NCBI RefSeq assembly: GCF_000017205.1
Contig: NC_009656.1
Location: 2,918,001 to 2,982,000, forward strand
Source: Pseudomonas paraeruginosa PA7
GTDB taxonomy: Bacteria > Pseudomonadota > Gammaproteobacteria > Pseudomonadales > Pseudomonadaceae
Direction: 5' to 3'
Length of the DNA: 64,000 nucleotides
Part shown: positions 23,279 to 33,035 of the stretch, piece after piece
How positions within the stretch are numbered: the stretch's first letter is position 1
Layout of the letters: each line of letters starts with the position of its first letter
The notes under the pieces: model-generated
The model's input: the letters and a program-made list of their open reading frames with translations, nothing else
Told to the model about the DNA's origin: nothing
Database searches by the model: none
Made by a program: the position numbers and the translations under genes

Positions 23279-24106
23279 ATGACGAAAAGGAAATTAGCCT
23301 ATATCTGGTCCCTGAGAAACGCCGCCGCCGACAAGGCCGGGCAACAGGTGGCCTACAAGGGCGAGCTGCGCTACATGAAGTCCCCGCTGGAATTTCTCGC
23401 CGAATCGCTGAACCGGACGGCGCTGGGGGACGCCTACGAACTGGTCGGGGTGATCTACGACGACGATCCGGAGCTGCCCCGCGACCAGCAGAAGATCGAG
23501 GACTACGGATTCGCCTACCGGCCTGGCCAGCAGTGGTTCTACCCGGCGGAACTGGAGGTACAGGGGCGGCGCATGAACGACCTGCTGCTGAACGTGCCAT
23601 CCACCTACCGTCGCCATCCGCGCGGGACCGCGGAGCACATGGCCGGCAAGCGTGACTTCGAGCGACGCCTGTACGAGACGCTGGTGGAGCTGCGCGCCGA
23701 GGTCGTCGTCCTCGACGGCCTGCTGGTCATCCTCGATGAGCTGGTGCGGCCCGGGGCGCCATTCGCCCGGCGGATCATGAATATCCATCCCGGGGTCACC
23801 CGCGCCGACTCGCCCTACCAACGGCGCGGCGCCTGGGCGACCCTGGATGCATTGCATGGCGCGCGGGGAGAGAAGATCGTCGACTGGGCGACGATGGAAA
23901 GCGTGCCGGTCGAGCCCTTGTACCTGACCGGCGCCTCGTTCCACTACGTGGACAATGGCATCGATTCCGGCGAGGTCTTCCATGACGTGCTGAAAACGAA
24001 GATATCTCCCGACGACACCATCCTCGAACTGCGCTGGAACAACTTCAACGACAGTCTGTTCCCGGCCTTGCACGAAGGCCTGGCGCTGCTGGCCGAGAAG
24101 GACTGA
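23279..24106 (+). CDS. pvdF: N5-hydroxyornithine transformylase PvdF
   Basis: A 275-residue cytoplasmic enzyme of the GART/formyltransferase family. It formylates N5-hydroxyornithine (the PvdA product) with formyl-tetrahydrofolate to supply the hydroxamate residue of pyoverdine. Visible signature: a family HPG segment (NIHPGVTRADSPYQRRGAW) near residues 163-181 and a downstream GASFHYVDNGIDSGEV block typical of formyltransferases (His then Asp). The start at 23279 follows GAGAAAGACG and gives the expected 275 residues; the upstream in-frame ATG at 23213 lacks a ribosome site. It is a single-gene unit with its own PvdS box and a terminator shared with pvdO. It is intact here, so formylation should be possible in this strain. 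Confidence 0.95.
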   Translation: MTKRKLAYIWSLRNAAADKAGQQVAYKGELRYMKSPLEFLAESLNRTALGDAYELVGVIYDDDPELPRDQQKIEDYGFAYRPGQQWFYPAELEVQGRRMNDLLLNVPSTYRRHPRGTAEHMAGKRDFERRLYETLVELRAEVVVLDGLLVILDELVRPGAPFARRIMNIHPGVTRADSPYQRRGAWATLDALHGARGEKIVDWATMESVPVEPLYLTGASFHYVDNGIDSGEVFHDVLKTKISPDDTILELRWNNFNDSLFPALHEGLALLAEKD

Positions 24107-24128
24107 AAACCCCAGGTCGCGGATGCGC

Positions 24129-24162
24129 AAGGGCCGGAGCGACGCGGGTCGCTCCGGCCCTT
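24129..24162. terminator. Bidirectional terminator between pvdF and pvdO
   Basis: Perfect 13-bp arms GGGCCGGAGCGAC (24131-24143) and GTCGCTCCGGCCC (24148-24160) with a GCGG loop, AA before and TTCTTC after, between convergent genes. Confidence 0.85.
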
Positions 24163-24173
24163 CTTCGTCCGTC

Positions 24174-25025
24174 TCAGAGTTCGCGGGCCACGCGGAAGCC
24201 GATCCAGTCGCCACGGGCGTCGGGGTAGGCATTGTTGCGGTTGCCCGAGCGCGAGAAGATCGGCGGCTCGCCCCAGTCGTTGCCGCGGATCTGTACCAGT
24301 TCGCACTTGTCCTCCATCCACGCGCTGCCGTCGCCCGGCGCGCCGTTGTAGTGGTCGTGCCAGCAATCGGCGACCCACTCGTAGACGTTGCCGTGCATGT
24401 CGTAGACGCCGAAGGCGTTGGGCGGGAAGCTGCCCACCGGCGAGGTGAAGTTGTAGCCATCGCTGGCGCCGTAGGTGTTGGCGTGCTTGGCGATGCTGTA
24501 TTCCTTGCCTTCGTCGAACGGGAAGGGGAAGGGGCCGGCGCTGCCGGCGCGAGCGCCGTACTCGCGCTCGGCCTCGCTGAGCATGCGGTAGTGCTTGCCG
24601 GTCTTCTTCGTCAGCCAGGCGGCGTAGTTCTTCACGTCGTTGTAGTCGACGCACACCGCCGGCTGGCGAGGGCCTTGCTTGTAGCGCGGCTTGCCGGCGA
24701 TGCATTCGCGGCCGGGGCGGGTATCGCCGTCGGCCAGCTTGACGCCGGTGGCTTTCAGGTAGGCGTCCAGTTCGCCGGCGGTGACCTGGTAGCGGCTGAT
24801 GGCGAACGGCCTGGCGAAGGTCACGCGGTGCAGCGGGCCTTCGTCGGGCTGGCGGCCGACCTCGTCGTCCGGGGTGCCCATGGTGAAGCTGCCAGCGGGC
24901 AGCACGACCATTTCCGGACAGTCCTTGCAATCCTTGAACACCGTGCCGGGTTTCTTCGCTTCGTCGGCGAAGGCGGGGGCGGCGGCGATCAGTGCGGCCA
25001 GGACCAGGGGCGATAATGCGTGCAT
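24174..25025 (-). CDS. pvdO: Periplasmic pyoverdine maturation protein PvdO (FGE-sulfatase domain)
   Basis: A 283-residue protein with a cleavable signal peptide (MHALSPLVLAALIAAAPAFA) followed by a formylglycine-generating-enzyme-like domain: PAGSFTMGTP, RPFAISRYQVT, CVDYNDVKNYAAWL and RMLSEAEREYGARAGS blocks in the usual order. In the pyoverdine pathway it is needed in the periplasm for the last chromophore oxidation, dihydropyoverdine to pyoverdine. It is the last gene of pvdM-pvdN-pvdO, 28 bases after the pvdN stop, so it is transcribed from the box upstream of pvdM. Confidence 0.94.
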   Translation of the reverse strand: MHALSPLVLAALIAAAPAFADEAKKPGTVFKDCKDCPEMVVLPAGSFTMGTPDDEVGRQPDEGPLHRVTFARPFAISRYQVTAGELDAYLKATGVKLADGDTRPGRECIAGKPRYKQGPRQPAVCVDYNDVKNYAAWLTKKTGKHYRMLSEAEREYGARAGSAGPFPFPFDEGKEYSIAKHANTYGASDGYNFTSPVGSFPPNAFGVYDMHGNVYEWVADCWHDHYNGAPGDGSAWMEDKCELVQIRGNDWGEPPIFSRSGNRNNAYPDARGDWIGFRVAREL

Positions 25026-25053
25026 GGCGGTTCTCGTTGAGTGGCGAAAGGGG

Positions 25054-26337
25054 TCAGGCGAGCTGCGGGGCGAGGATTTCCAGCACCCGGTCGATCTCCG
25101 CCTCGTCGTTCAGCAGGCTCGGTGCCAGGCGCACCACCGGGCCGACGTCGCGATCCACGGCGTCGCTGATCACTCGATGGGCCATCAGGTGCCTGGCGAG
25201 CGTCTCGCACTCGCGGCCTTCGACGCGGAAGAAGGTGAAGCCCGAGGACAGCTCGGGGCTGGTCGGCGTGACCAGGCGGACCTTGGGATGCTCGCCCAGG
25301 CGCTGCTTGAGATAGGCGTTGAGCTGGTGGATACGCGCCTGGACCTCGGCCTTTCCCAACCGCAGGTGCAGCTCGAAGGCGGTGCCCAGGGCCAGGCGAT
25401 GTTCGAAGGCGTGGTAGCCGCCGGGGGTCATCAGGGTGCCGAAGTTGTCGGCCCGGCTGAAGGTCGGGATGCTCGGCACCAGGTGCTCCTGGAGCTGCTC
25501 CGAGCGGGCGATGATGACCCCGGTGCCGCGCGGGCCGAACAGCCACTTGTGGGTGCCGGCAATGAAGTAGTCGCAGTCGAAGTCGGCGAAGCTGACGTCT
25601 TCCACGCCGAAACCATGCACGCCGTCGACCACGTAGATGATCCGGTCCTGTTCGTCGCGCTTCTGGTTGAGTTCGCGCACCAGCTTGCCGATCTCGCGGA
25701 TCGGCAGCTTCACGCCGCTGCCCGACTGCACCCAGGTCATGCCCAGCACCCGGGTCTGCGGGCGGATCTGCGCGGCGATGCTGGAGAGGATCTCGTCGAC
25801 GGAAACCCGGTGCGGGTCCTTGAACAGCGGAAACTCGCGGACCTGGGTACCCATGCGCTTGTGCCGGTACTCCAGGGTGGTGTAGGTGGAGTAGTGCTCG
25901 TGGGAGGAGGTCAGGATCTCCTTGCCCGGCTGCACCAGCAGACCGCCGTAGATCGCCGCCAGGCCGTCGGTGGTGCTGCCGGTGAGCGCCACCTGGCCAG
26001 GTTGCACGGCGAAGTAGCGACCTGCCCAGGCGCGAGCCTCGTCCTCGTATTTCCAGATTTCCTCGCGATGCCAGTCCACCGCTTCGCCCGGGTTGCGGTC
26101 GAAGCGGGCACGCAAGCGTTCGATGGCCTCCCGGACTGGTCGAGGGTGGGAGGTGAGGAGGAAGTTCGCGAAGTGCAGATACTGCGGGTCGAGATCGAAT
26201 TGCTGGCGCAGCGCTTTCCATTTATTGCCGGCGCCGCTCGGGGCGCCTTCGGCGCGCAGCGGCTGGGCTGCGGAAAGCAGCGGCAGGCCGGCGGCGAGAA
26301 TGCCGGCCTGCTTGAGAAAGGTACGACGGTCGTTCAT
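25054..26337 (-). CDS. pvdN: Periplasmic PLP-dependent PvdN (side-chain modification)
   Basis: A 427-residue fold-type I aminotransferase/cysteine-desulfurase-like enzyme. The N terminus MNDRRTFLKQAG is a twin-arginine signal, so it folds with its PLP cofactor before export. The PLP lysine is in AGTHKWLFGPRG, with the cofactor aspartate region VVDGVHGFG upstream. In P. fluorescens and P. aeruginosa PvdN converts the glutamate side chain on the chromophore to the succinamide form. The start at 26337 is chosen because it places the RR motif at the N terminus and gives the usual length; the open frame extends to 26448 into pvdM without a ribosome site. It lies 22 bases after pvdM. Confidence 0.94.
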   Translation of the reverse strand: MNDRRTFLKQAGILAAGLPLLSAAQPLRAEGAPSGAGNKWKALRQQFDLDPQYLHFANFLLTSHPRPVREAIERLRARFDRNPGEAVDWHREEIWKYEDEARAWAGRYFAVQPGQVALTGSTTDGLAAIYGGLLVQPGKEILTSSHEHYSTYTTLEYRHKRMGTQVREFPLFKDPHRVSVDEILSSIAAQIRPQTRVLGMTWVQSGSGVKLPIREIGKLVRELNQKRDEQDRIIYVVDGVHGFGVEDVSFADFDCDYFIAGTHKWLFGPRGTGVIIARSEQLQEHLVPSIPTFSRADNFGTLMTPGGYHAFEHRLALGTAFELHLRLGKAEVQARIHQLNAYLKQRLGEHPKVRLVTPTSPELSSGFTFFRVEGRECETLARHLMAHRVISDAVDRDVGPVVRLAPSLLNDEAEIDRVLEILAPQLA

Positions 26338-26359
26338 CGGGAGGTCCGTGGCGGCGTGG

Positions 26360-27706
26360 TCAGGGGGTGGCTGTCGGCTTGGCGCGTTTCTGCACTTCGC
26401 CCCAGGCGCGGAGGAAGTTGCCTCCCCAGAGCTTGGCGATGTCGGCATCGGAATAACCGCGGGTGATCAGTTCGGCGGTGACGTTGCGGATTTCGCTGAC
26501 ATCCTTCCAGCCGTCCACGCCGCCGCCGTCGTTGAAGTCCGAGCTGATGCCCACGTGGTCGATGCCGACCTTCTTCACCGTGTAGTCGATGGCGTCCACC
26601 AGCTCCTTGAGGCCGGCCTTCGGCTCCTCTTCGAGGATGCCGTAGAGGGCGCTGGCGTATTCGCCGAAGCGTTGTTCCGGCCAGATGGCGATGATCGGGT
26701 CGCCCGGCATCAGGGCGTTGTCCAGGCCGTCGAGGGGTTGCAGGTCGAAGCGCGCGCGCAGGGCGTTGAGCTTGTCCAGGGTCGGTTTGCTCAGCGGGCG
26801 CAGGTAGGCGGGGAAGCCGACCACCTGGATCACGCCGCCGCTGTCCCTGATCAGTTGCATCTCGTGGTCGCTGAGGTTGCGCTTGATGTCCACCAGGGCG
26901 CGCGGCGCGGAGTGCGAGGCGACGATGGGCGCGCGGCTGAGGGCGGCGACCTGTTCCAGGGCCTTGGTCGACATCTGCGAGACGTCGATGATCACCCCGA
27001 GATCGTTGAGCCGTTCGACCGCCTGCTTGCCTAGCGGGGAGAGGCCGCCCAAGGCATCCGCCGTATCGTTGAAGAACGGCAAGGGCCGCGACGAGTCGGC
27101 CCAGTCGTTGTTGCCAACGTAGCTGAAGCCGAACATGCGTACGCCGCGGGCGGCCCATTTGTCCAGCTGGGAAAGGTCGTCGCCCAGCGGGTAGGCATTG
27201 AGCATGCTCATGACAATGGCGAACTTGCCTTCCATCGCCAGGCGGCGGAAGTCCTCGGGGGAGTAGGCGATGCCGACCTGGTTGGGGAAGTCGCGGACCA
27301 TGCCGGTGAGAATCTTGTAACGAATTTCCTGCTGGTGGCGGGCTTCGTCGACGAAGCCCGGAGTCGGCTTGTGCGGCGCGTCGGGGCCGTTCCACATCTC
27401 CGGCCAGCCGAAGATCGCCAGGGCCGCGCCGGACAGGCGTCCGCGGCCGGCCTTGACCAGGTCCAACTGGCCCGGTCCGTCCTTGTCCACCTCGTTGCCG
27501 GTGGTGCCGAAGTCCAGTGGCACGGTGATCCGGCTGTCGAAGGAGAGGATGCGTTCGTGCAGTTCCTCGGCGTGCTGCATGACCTTGCGCGGGTAGCCGG
27601 CGTTGTCCCGCCACTGTGTCCAGGCCAGCCAGCCGCCGATGGCCAGCAGGACGATGAGCAGTGGCAGGCCGAGGTAAAGCGCCGTTCTTTTGCGAGTTCT
27701 AGTCAT
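26360..27706 (-). CDS. pvdM: Periplasmic M19 dipeptidase-like protein PvdM
   Basis: A 448-residue protein with one N-terminal hydrophobic segment (residues about 9-30) that anchors or exports it, followed by a renal/membrane dipeptidase (M19) fold: the SHSAPRALVDIKRNLSD block and a GISSDFNDGGG segment. PvdM is required for the PvdP-dependent maturation of ferribactin in the periplasm, but its reaction is not established. Several family metal or substrate positions look replaced: the HxD motif reads PLD at residues 63-65, and the DLSH motif reads DVSQ (Gln244), while His265 in SHS is kept. It may therefore not be a dipeptidase. First gene of pvdMNO; the start at 27706 gives the usual length, the upstream in-frame ATG at 27769 being nearer the promoter. 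Confidence 0.93.
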   Translation of the reverse strand: MTRTRKRTALYLGLPLLIVLLAIGGWLAWTQWRDNAGYPRKVMQHAEELHERILSFDSRITVPLDFGTTGNEVDKDGPGQLDLVKAGRGRLSGAALAIFGWPEMWNGPDAPHKPTPGFVDEARHQQEIRYKILTGMVRDFPNQVGIAYSPEDFRRLAMEGKFAIVMSMLNAYPLGDDLSQLDKWAARGVRMFGFSYVGNNDWADSSRPLPFFNDTADALGGLSPLGKQAVERLNDLGVIIDVSQMSTKALEQVAALSRAPIVASHSAPRALVDIKRNLSDHEMQLIRDSGGVIQVVGFPAYLRPLSKPTLDKLNALRARFDLQPLDGLDNALMPGDPIIAIWPEQRFGEYASALYGILEEEPKAGLKELVDAIDYTVKKVGIDHVGISSDFNDGGGVDGWKDVSEIRNVTAELITRGYSDADIAKLWGGNFLRAWGEVQKRAKPTATP

Positions 27707-27782
27707 TGCCGTCCCAGTCAGGTTCGAAATCGGTGGGTGCCGGTCGTTCCGCGTCGCGGAGCGGGGCACCTGTCAGGGTGGG

Positions 27783-27806
27783 ACGAGGGCAAGGGCGGAA
27801 AATTTA
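27783..27806 (-). promoter_or_regulatory. PvdS box of pvdMNO
   Basis: Exact TAAAT-N16-CGT on the minus strand, 77 bases upstream of pvdM. Confidence 0.88.
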
Positions 27807-27852
27807 GCGGGCCGGCGAATTCGCCGGGTGCCGCCAGCGACGCCGGCTCCGG

Positions 27853-27876
27853 TAAATTTGCCGATGGACGGAACGT
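27853..27876 (+). promoter_or_regulatory. PvdS box of pvdP
   Basis: Exact TAAAT-N16-CGT on the plus strand, 43 bases upstream of pvdP, divergent from the pvdMNO box. Confidence 0.88.
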
Positions 27877-27919
27877 TCTAGCTGGATAAAGCGGGTTCCA
27901 TGGCTGAACAGGTAGGACG

Positions 27920-29566
27920 ATGACGGTTTCTCGACGCGGATTCATGGCGGGTTTGGCGCTCACCGGAGCGGCTGCCCTGCCGGTGGCTTACTACACACAT
28001 CGTCATCTGGTCCGCCTGCGCGAAGACGAGGAGCACCCGGCCACACCCGGCGAAGCGACGCTGGACTTGGCCGCCACCGAGGCCATGCGCCTGGGCGACC
28101 GCCTGCGCGGCATCTGGGACCTGCGCCTGCTCGGCGCCGACGCCGGCCTGCCGGGGTTGCCGCTGGAGGGGTTGGAACTGGTGCTCGACGTGGCGCCCAG
28201 AGGGCTGGGCCTGATCGGCTACCTGGATACTCCGGAGCGCCTGAGAGCACCGCAGGAACCGCGCTTCCGCCTGCTTGGCGACCTGGTCGGTGCGCGCTCC
28301 GCACGCATCCGCTGGCGCCTGGTGGACGGCAACGCCGCATCGATGACACCGAGCTACGATTGCTCGGCGGTGTTCGACGAAGTCTGGGACAACCTGGCCA
28401 ATGCCGGCGACGGCACCCTCAGCGGTCGCCTCGAGCGTCTCGAGCGCTCGCCGCTGCAGGCGCAGGAGGATTTCCGCTTCGTGGCGGTCAAGCGCCCGTT
28501 TCCGCTGGCTCGCGAGCGCATCGGCCTCAACGAGCGCTTGCTCGCCTGGCTGGTCTCGCCGCAGCATCGCCTGTTCCACCAGCTCTGGCACGCCTCGCGG
28601 GACAAGTGGCACCGGCTTTCCGAGAAGCAGCGCAACGCCCTGCGCGGCGTCGGCTGGCAACCCGGCCCGCTGGATCGTGAGCGCGACGCCCGTGGCCGGC
28701 GCAAGGACCGCAACGCCTCCGGCATCGACTTCTTCTTCATGCACCGGCACATGCTGTACACCGCGCGCTCGATGCAGGACCTGCCGTCCTGGCGGCGCCT
28801 GCCGTTGCCGGGCGTACCGCTGGCCCACGACCGGGTCGGCTTCCTGCGCTACTTCGACAATCCCGACGGCTGTTCCGTCCCGCCGGCCTGGGTCGCGGTG
28901 GACGACGACGAATACACCGAGTGGCTGCGTGGGCTGAAGAGCGACGAGGGCTATCACGCCAATTTCCTGGTCTGGGAGTCGCAATACCAGGACCCGGAAT
29001 ACCTGGCGAAACTGACGCTCGGTCAGTTCGGCTCGGAGATGGAGCTGGGCATGCACGACTGGCTGCACATGCGCTGGGCTTCGGTTACCCGCGATCCCTC
29101 CAATGGCGCGCCGGTGATGAGCGACCGGGTGCCATCGGACTTTTCCCCGCGCTGGTTCCGCCCGGAAAACGACTTCCTCGGCGATCCGTTCTCGTCCCAT
29201 GTGAATCCGGTGTTCTGGTCCTTCCACGGCTGGATCGACGACCGCATCGAGGATTGGTATCGCGCCCACGAGCGTTTCCATCCTGGCGAAGTGCAGCGCC
29301 GCGAAGTGGAGGGCATCCAATGGTTCGCGCCCGGTCGATGGGTCGAGGTCGGCGATCCCTGGCTGGGTCCGGCGACCCATGGATGCGGCCTGTCGGATCT
29401 GCAGGCGAGCAGCAACTCGGTGGAGCTGGACGTGGAAACCATGAAGCTGGCCTTGCGCATCATCTTCAGCGAAGAAGACCAGTTGAGCGGCTGGCTCAAG
29501 CGTGCGCCGCGGCGGCCCTGGTACGCGCGCAACCTGAAGCTGGCGCGCGATCAGCTCAGGCGCTGA
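27920..29566 (+). CDS. pvdP: Periplasmic tyrosinase PvdP (chromophore cyclisation)
   Basis: A 548-residue copper enzyme that oxidises and cyclises the D-Tyr/Dab part of ferribactin to form the dihydroxyquinoline chromophore. The N terminus MTVSRRGFMAGLALTGAAALP is a twin-arginine signal. His-rich segments typical of the two copper sites are visible: HRLFHQLWHASRDKWH near residues 216-231, FFMHRHMLY near 273-281, and GMHDWLHMRW and SHVNPVFWSFHGWID in the C-terminal half. A ribosome site (AGGA) lies 4-7 bases before the ATG at 27920. It is a single-gene unit with its own PvdS box. Confidence 0.94.
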   Translation: MTVSRRGFMAGLALTGAAALPVAYYTHRHLVRLREDEEHPATPGEATLDLAATEAMRLGDRLRGIWDLRLLGADAGLPGLPLEGLELVLDVAPRGLGLIGYLDTPERLRAPQEPRFRLLGDLVGARSARIRWRLVDGNAASMTPSYDCSAVFDEVWDNLANAGDGTLSGRLERLERSPLQAQEDFRFVAVKRPFPLARERIGLNERLLAWLVSPQHRLFHQLWHASRDKWHRLSEKQRNALRGVGWQPGPLDRERDARGRRKDRNASGIDFFFMHRHMLYTARSMQDLPSWRRLPLPGVPLAHDRVGFLRYFDNPDGCSVPPAWVAVDDDEYTEWLRGLKSDEGYHANFLVWESQYQDPEYLAKLTLGQFGSEMELGMHDWLHMRWASVTRDPSNGAPVMSDRVPSDFSPRWFRPENDFLGDPFSSHVNPVFWSFHGWIDDRIEDWYRAHERFHPGEVQRREVEGIQWFAPGRWVEVGDPWLGPATHGCGLSDLQASSNSVELDVETMKLALRIIFSEEDQLSGWLKRAPRRPWYARNLKLARDQLRR

Positions 29567-29592
29567 ACGGCGAAAGAGCGAGTAAGGATGGA

Positions 29593-29615
29593 GAGGCCCG
29601 CGCAACGCGGGCCTC
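29593..29615. terminator. Hairpin terminator between pvdP and opmQ
   Basis: GAGGCCCGCG and CGCGGGCCTC arms with a CAA loop, followed on the plus strand by AGTCTTT. It overlaps the opmQ stop codon (29614-29616). Confidence 0.7.
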
Positions 29616-31047
29616 AGTCTTTCCGCACGAGATTCTCGCGGTCGCTCTGCCAGCCGCCGCCGAGGGCCTTGTACAGGCCGACCGAGGCCTGCAGGCGGGC
29701 CAGCCGCAGTTGCACGGCGGCATCCTGCGCCGCGTACAGCGTGCGTTGCGTTTCGAGGACCGTCAGCAGGGTTTCCGCGCCGGCCTGGTAGCGGCTGTCG
29801 GAGAGGTCGAAGGCGCGCTGCGCCTGCTCCAGTTCCTGCTGCTGCCAGTGCAGTTGTCGGTCGATGCCGTCGATGCTGTTCAGCGAGCGCTCGGTGTCGG
29901 CAAAGGCGGTGAGGATCGCCTTGCGGTAGGTTTCCAGCAGTTCTTCCTGGCGCGCCAGACTGCGGTCGCGGTCGGCGCGCAGGCGGCCGTGGTTGAAGAT
30001 CGGTGCGAGCAGGTTGGCGCCGAGGTTGTAGTAGGGGCTGCGGAAAGTGTCGGCGGCGCGGTTGGCGCCGGACGACAGCGAGGCGCTCAGGGTCAGCCTG
30101 GGGAACAGCGCCGCGCGCGCCACCTGGACGTCGGCCTGGGCCGCGGCCAGTTGCGCTTCGGCGTTGGCGATGTCGGGACGGCGACCGAGCAGTTCGCTCG
30201 GCAGGCCCGCTCCGGTCTCCGGCCAGCGCAGGCTGTCGAAAGGCCGTTCGGCCACCCGCAGGTCCTGCACCGGCTCGCCGATCAGGGTGGCCAGGGTAAT
30301 CAGCGCCTCATGGGTCTGCTGTTCGAGCAGCGGCAGCTGCTTGCGCTGGCTGGCGACCAGGCTGCTCTGCTGGGCGACCTCCAGGGCGGTGGCCGAGCCG
30401 GCGGCGTGACGGGTCTCCACCAGGCGCAGGACGTGCTCGGCGTTGTCCAGGTTGAGCCTGGCGATGCGCTGCTGTTCGCGCAGCGCCAATAGCTGCAGGT
30501 AGCTGTTGGCGACGCCGGAGAGCAGGGTCAGTTCTACCGTGGCGCGGTCGTACTCGCTGGCCTTGAGGCTTTCCAGGGCGCTGCGATAGGCAGCCCGGCG
30601 ACCGCCCCAGAAGTCCACTTCGTAGCTGGCGCTGAGGCCGGCGGAGAAGGAGTCGACGGCGTCGTTGTCGGAGGTCGCGTCGGTACCGCTGTAGCCCGAG
30701 CCGCGCAGGAGTTTCTGCCGGCTGGCGCCGAGCGTCGCATTCAGCTCGGGCAGCAACGGCGCGCCGGCGATCACCGCCGAGGCCTGGGCCTGGCGCACGC
30801 GGGCTACCGCGGCGCCGAGATCCTGGCTGTTCATCAGGGCGCGTTGCAGCAGGCTGTCCAGCTCCGGCGCGCCGAAGGCCTTCCACCACTGGCGGATATC
30901 GCTGGCATCGCTGCGCCCGGCCGCCAGGTAGCGCCACTGGGCGGGCGCGGCCAGGCCGCTGTCGAGGGGCGCCGGCGCGCTGCCGCAGGCGCCGAGCAGC
31001 AGGCAGGCGGAAAGCAGGGAAAGATTCTTCATGGACATGTCCGTCAT
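29614..31047 (-). CDS. opmQ: Outer-membrane efflux lipoprotein OpmQ (TolC/OprM-type)
   Basis: A 477-residue outer-membrane factor of the PvdRT-OpmQ pump, which exports newly made pyoverdine and recycles used pyoverdine from the periplasm. It has a lipoprotein signal with lipobox LLGAC and two outer-membrane-factor repeats (for example [12 protein letters not shown] in the first half, [18 protein letters not shown] in the second). The first ATG overlaps the pvdT stop (ATGA), which favours coupled translation. A start three codons later (31038) would give the 474 residues I recall for PAO1; either is possible. Last gene of the operon. Confidence 0.94.
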   Translation of the reverse strand: MTDMSMKNLSLLSACLLLGACGSAPAPLDSGLAAPAQWRYLAAGRSDASDIRQWWKAFGAPELDSLLQRALMNSQDLGAAVARVRQAQASAVIAGAPLLPELNATLGASRQKLLRGSGYSGTDATSDNDAVDSFSAGLSASYEVDFWGGRRAAYRSALESLKASEYDRATVELTLLSGVANSYLQLLALREQQRIARLNLDNAEHVLRLVETRHAAGSATALEVAQQSSLVASQRKQLPLLEQQTHEALITLATLIGEPVQDLRVAERPFDSLRWPETGAGLPSELLGRRPDIANAEAQLAAAQADVQVARAALFPRLTLSASLSSGANRAADTFRSPYYNLGANLLAPIFNHGRLRADRDRSLARQEELLETYRKAILTAFADTERSLNSIDGIDRQLHWQQQELEQAQRAFDLSDSRYQAGAETLLTVLETQRTLYAAQDAAVQLRLARLQASVGLYKALGGGWQSDRENLVRKD

Positions 31048-33035
31048 TGGCTGGCCAGGGCGGCCACCGGGTCCAGCTGGGCGGCCTTGCGCGCCGGCAT
31101 GAAGCCGAACACCAGGCCGGTGACCAGCGCACAGCCGAAGGCGCCGACGATGGCCGACAGGGAAAAGGCCACCGCGACCTGGCCGAGCAGCAGCATGCCG
31201 CCGATGCTCAAGGCCAGGGCGATCCCGGCCAGGCCGCCGACCACCGAGAGCATCGCCGCCTCGGTGAGGAACTGGCGGAGGATATCGCCCTGGCGGGCGC
31301 CAGTGGCCATGCGGATGCCGATCTCACGGGTGCGCTCGCGCACGGTCATGAGCATGATGTTCATCACCCCGATCCCGCCCACCAGCAGGGAGATCGCGGC
31401 GATCGAGCCGAGCATCAGCGACAGGGTGTTCTGGGTCGCCGCCTCGGCCTGGATCATCGCCGCGTTGTTGGTCAGCGCGTAGTCGCGCTGGCCGCGGTGC
31501 AGGCGCAGCATCAACTGGTCGATGGCGCGCTCGGCCTGGTGCACGCGCTGGGCGTCGGCGGCGGCGATGATCACGTACTCGGGGTTGCGCGTGCCGAACA
31601 GGCGGATGCTGGCGGCGGAGTAGGGGATGGCGATGCGGTTGTCGGCGTCCTGGTCGCCGGAGCTGGAGCCTTTCTCGGCGAGCACGCCGATGACCTGGAA
31701 CGGCACGTTCTCGATGAGGATGTAGCGGCCGATCGGGCTGGCGCTGCCGAACAGCTTCTTGCGCACCTTGTAGCCGATCACCGCGACCGTGGTGGCGGCG
31801 GCCTCGTCGCGTTCGGTGAAGTAACTGCCCTCGGCCACCGGCCAGTTGAGGATTTCCGGGAAGTCGGTGTTGTTGCCACCGACGTAGGCGTGGTAGTCGA
31901 TGTTGCCGTAGCGCACCACCAGCTTGCCGCCGTTCACCGGCATGACCTTCTTCACCTGGGGCAGGGTGGCGATGGCGGCGACGTCGTCGCTGCTGACGAT
32001 GCCCATCGGCGCGCGCGGGTTCGGCGAGTCGCCGCTGAGATAGATGATGTTCGAGCCGAACGCGCCCATCTGCGCCATCACCTGGCGCTTGCTGCCCTCG
32101 CCGACGGCGAGCATGACCACCACCGAGGCGACGCCGATGATGATCCCGAGCAGGGTCAGCGCGGTGCGGAACCGATTGATCCACATCACCCGCCAGGCGG
32201 CGCGCACCGCCTCCAGCAGTTCGGCGCGCCAGGCCCCAGAGGGTTCGCTGCTGCCCTCGGCGAGGCGCTGGCTGAGATCGTCGGCCTGCAGGTGGCGCCC
32301 GACGCCGGCGCTCGGGTGCGCCGGGCGGTCGTCGTTGGCGCTGTCGCTGACGATCTCGCCGTCGCGCACCTCGATGATGCGCTTGGCGCGGGCGGCGACG
32401 TCGCGGTCGTGGGTGATCAGGATCACCACGTGGCCCTGGCCGGCCAGTTCGTCGAGCAGCGCCATGACTTCCGCGCCGCTGTGGCTGTCGAGGGCGCCGG
32501 TGGGCTCGTCGGCGAGGATGATATGGCCGCCGTTCATCAGCGCGCGGGCGATCGAGACCCGTTGCTGCTGGCCGCCGGACAGCTGGTGCGGACGGTTGCC
32601 GGTGCGCTCGGCCAGGCCCAGGCGTTCGAGCAGGGCCCGCGCACGGGTGTGTCGCTCGCTCGCCGGGGTGCCGGAGTAGATCGCCGGCATCTCGACGTTC
32701 TCCTGGGCCGAGGCGGAGGGGATCAGGTGATAGCCCTGGAACACGAAGCCGAACGCCTCGCGGCGCAGCCAGGCCTGCTCGTCGCTGTCCAGTTCGGCGA
32801 CGTCGTGGCCGGCGAAGTGGTAGCTGCCGGAGCTGGGCCGGTCGAGGCAGCCGAGGATGTTCATCAGGGTCGACTTGCCGGAGCCGGAGGCGCCGACGAT
32901 GGCGACGAACTCGCCGGCGTGGATCGACAGCGATACGCCCTTGAGTACTTCGACTTCCGGAGTGCCGTTGCCGCCGTAGCGCTTGCGGATGTCGCGCAGT
33001 TCGATCAGAGGGACGGGCTGCTTGGCGTTTTCCAT
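31044..33035 (-). CDS. pvdT: MacB-type ABC transporter PvdT
   Basis: A 663-residue inner-membrane protein with an N-terminal ATPase (Walker [10 protein letters not shown] near residues 52-60, signature LSGGQQQR, Walker [12 protein letters not shown]) followed by a transmembrane segment, a large periplasmic domain and three C-terminal transmembrane helices ([14 protein letters not shown] region onward). This is the MacB architecture. It works with the adaptor PvdR and OpmQ. The start ATG shares one base with the pvdR stop (TGATG) and its own stop overlaps opmQ, so the three genes are tightly coupled. Confidence 0.95.
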   Translation of the reverse strand: MENAKQPVPLIELRDIRKRYGGNGTPEVEVLKGVSLSIHAGEFVAIVGASGSGKSTLMNILGCLDRPSSGSYHFAGHDVAELDSDEQAWLRREAFGFVFQGYHLIPSASAQENVEMPAIYSGTPASERHTRARALLERLGLAERTGNRPHQLSGGQQQRVSIARALMNGGHIILADEPTGALDSHSGAEVMALLDELAGQGHVVILITHDRDVAARAKRIIEVRDGEIVSDSANDDRPAHPSAGVGRHLQADDLSQRLAEGSSEPSGAWRAELLEAVRAAWRVMWINRFRTALTLLGIIIGVASVVVMLAVGEGSKRQVMAQMGAFGSNIIYLSGDSPNPRAPMGIVSSDDVAAIATLPQVKKVMPVNGGKLVVRYGNIDYHAYVGGNNTDFPEILNWPVAEGSYFTERDEAAATTVAVIGYKVRKKLFGSASPIGRYILIENVPFQVIGVLAEKGSSSGDQDADNRIAIPYSAASIRLFGTRNPEYVIIAAADAQRVHQAERAIDQLMLRLHRGQRDYALTNNAAMIQAEAATQNTLSLMLGSIAAISLLVGGIGVMNIMLMTVRERTREIGIRMATGARQGDILRQFLTEAAMLSVVGGLAGIALALSIGGMLLLGQVAVAFSLSAIVGAFGCALVTGLVFGFMPARKAAQLDPVAALASQ

